Source: Lachnospiraceae bacterium (lineage in GTDB: Bacteria; Bacillota; Clostridia; Lachnospirales; Lachnospiraceae). From it: DNA of 51,943 bases. A model generated the notes under the pieces. That model had not been told where the DNA came from and did no database searches. It was given only the letters and a program-made list of their open reading frames with translations. This document shows, piece after piece, positions 51,200 to 51,943 of this stretch. The position numbers were made by a program, and so were the translations under genes. The stretch's first letter is position 1; every line of letters begins with the position of its first letter. The stretch covers positions 1 through 51,943 of the forward strand of contig JAAVIA010000039.1 of NCBI GenBank assembly GCA_014799405.1, given 5' to 3'.

Positions 51200-51943
51200 T
51201 TAAACCTTAAGATGTTTTCTTGTTGTAAATATACTGCCTATTAAGCCTAATCCTATTCCAATCGCAACTGATATAGGAATAAGCACCGTAAACAACTCTT
51301 TCACAGGAACAAATGCAAATAGATTTTTCACGATTGCAAATCTTCCTATAACATAATCCACTATATTATCATACAATAAATACACTAATACAAGCGGTAA
51401 CGATGAGCCAACCAAGCCTATGGTTACACCCTCCACAATAAATGGCGCCCTGACAAAGAAATTGGTTGCACCAATCAGCTTCATAATTGCAATTTCTTCT
51501 TTTCTTACCGTGATACCTATAGTTATTGTATTACTGATAAGGAATATTGATACCAACAAGAGTATTGCAACAATTCCTACAGATGCATATGTAACTACAC
51601 TGCTAAGCGCTGCTATACCATCCGCAGTAACCTCAGAGGTAAGCACCTTTCTTACTCCTTTAAGCTCCTTTAAATAATTAACAAATTCCGCCTGATTATC
51701 CAAATCCTTTAAGGTTATCTTATAGGAAGCACTATTTTTGAGTGGGTTATCCCCTGCAAATGCCTCCATGGCAGCCTCATAATCCTCATAATTTTTCCTT
51801 GCATAATCCTCCCATGCTTGGTCAGCGGAAACAAAATCCATTGTATTTATTTCTTCCCTGAGTCTTATCTGTTGCCCTATCAGTGCTATATTATCCTGCG
51901 ATATACCCTCATCAAAGAAAACAGAAATTGACACCGTATTTTT
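51200..51943 (-). CDS. ftsX: Cell-division permease FtsX (partial, cut by the window edge)
   Basis: About 248 residues of FtsX run from beyond the right edge to the stop at 51200. The extracellular domain (DFVSADQAWEDYARKNYEDY, LKGVRKVLTSEVTADGI) is followed by three C-terminal TM helices with ITVRKEEIAIMKLIGATNFF, the FtsX motif. It transmits FtsE ATPase action to a murein hydrolase. The hydrolase lies 12 nt downstream. The N-terminal cytosolic and first TM part is outside the window, as is ftsE. Confidence 0.93.
   Translation of the reverse strand, partial: KNTVSISVFFDEGISQDNIALIGQQIRLREEINTMDFVSADQAWEDYARKNYEDYEAAMEAFAGDNPLKNSASYKITLKDLDNQAEFVNYLKELKGVRKVLTSEVTADGIAALSSVVTYASVGIVAILLLVSIFLISNTITIGITVRKEEIAIMKLIGATNFFVRAPFIVEGVTIGLVGSSLPLVLVYLLYDNIVDYVIGRFAIVKNLFAFVPVKELFTVLIPISVAIGIGLGLIGSIFTTRKHLKV

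Noticed and set aside
1..51943. CRISPR arrays, tRNA, rRNA or a known riboswitch
   Set aside because: No regular repeat-spacer pattern, no clover-leaf with CCA or GTTC-type arm, and no recognisable riboswitch core was seen by eye; a covariance-model scan would be needed to exclude them.

Overview
This is a 51.9-kb window of a low-G+C Firmicute, most likely a gut Lachnospiraceae (Clostridia). The evidence is strong AGGAGG-type ribosome binding sites, TTG/GTG starts, MerR and TetR promoter styles, a Tn916-like accessory module, and a Clostridia-type cell-envelope operon (ftsX, a PcsB-like M23 hydrolase, ctpA). Almost every gene is on the minus strand. The exceptions are an XRE regulator near 3 kb and a broken TM2 gene near 34 kb.

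Layout. (1) 0-3.7 kb: visibly G+C-richer remains of an integrative conjugative element. It holds a sigma-like factor behind an attenuator, a zinc ribbon, a DUF3825 gene, an Orf9-like XRE regulator, a frameshifted gene, and a gene cut by what looks like an IS21-type element end. (2) 3.8-8.3 kb: an orphan OmpR-type DNA-binding protein, a BtrH-like enzyme, a class C serine hydrolase, and two MerR/GyrI-like regulators with textbook 19-bp-spacer promoters. (3) 8.8-18.5 kb: an AT-rich accessory region that looks like a defence island. Its core is a compact cassette of HTH regulator, viperin-like radical SAM enzyme, cytidine-deaminase-fold protein and membrane-anchored GAF-like protein. Next to it are a decayed serine recombinase, a 2-TM protein paired with an HTH protein, and a nuclease + NERD/DUF2075-helicase pair.

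(4) 18.7-31.2 kb: mostly ordinary chromosome. It contains ilvBN with a TetR regulator and shared operator motif, a two-component system with an ABC exporter preceded by a TatD-associated radical SAM gene, three GNAT acetyltransferases and mutY. (5) 31.2-42.4 kb: a second accessory zone with orphan immunity-type genes (DUF6572-like, Imm63-like, colicin-Im-like), a tyrosine phosphatase, an 891-aa HD + Hsp90-type ATPase protein, a 355-aa protein overlapping a 46-aa membrane peptide, an oriT-like sequence, and a frameshifted double-GNAT gene. (6) 41.7-46.6 kb: a genomic island at the 3' end of guaA. It is shown by a displaced 228-bp copy of the guaA 3' end and by ~140-bp direct repeats. It carries ParA + SAP-like proteins, a Fic protein behind a 21-bp-phased operator, and a truncated Phd/YefM antitoxin. 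(7) 46.4-51.9 kb: conserved guaA, an XRE membrane regulator, ctpA, pcsB-like and ftsX (cut by the window edge).

The strongest candidate for an undescribed system is the 9.5-11.9 kb cassette. A viperin-like enzyme would make a modified nucleotide, the deaminase could convert or detoxify it, and the membrane GAF protein could sense it. The sequence supports the domain calls and the operon structure. The working model is inference.
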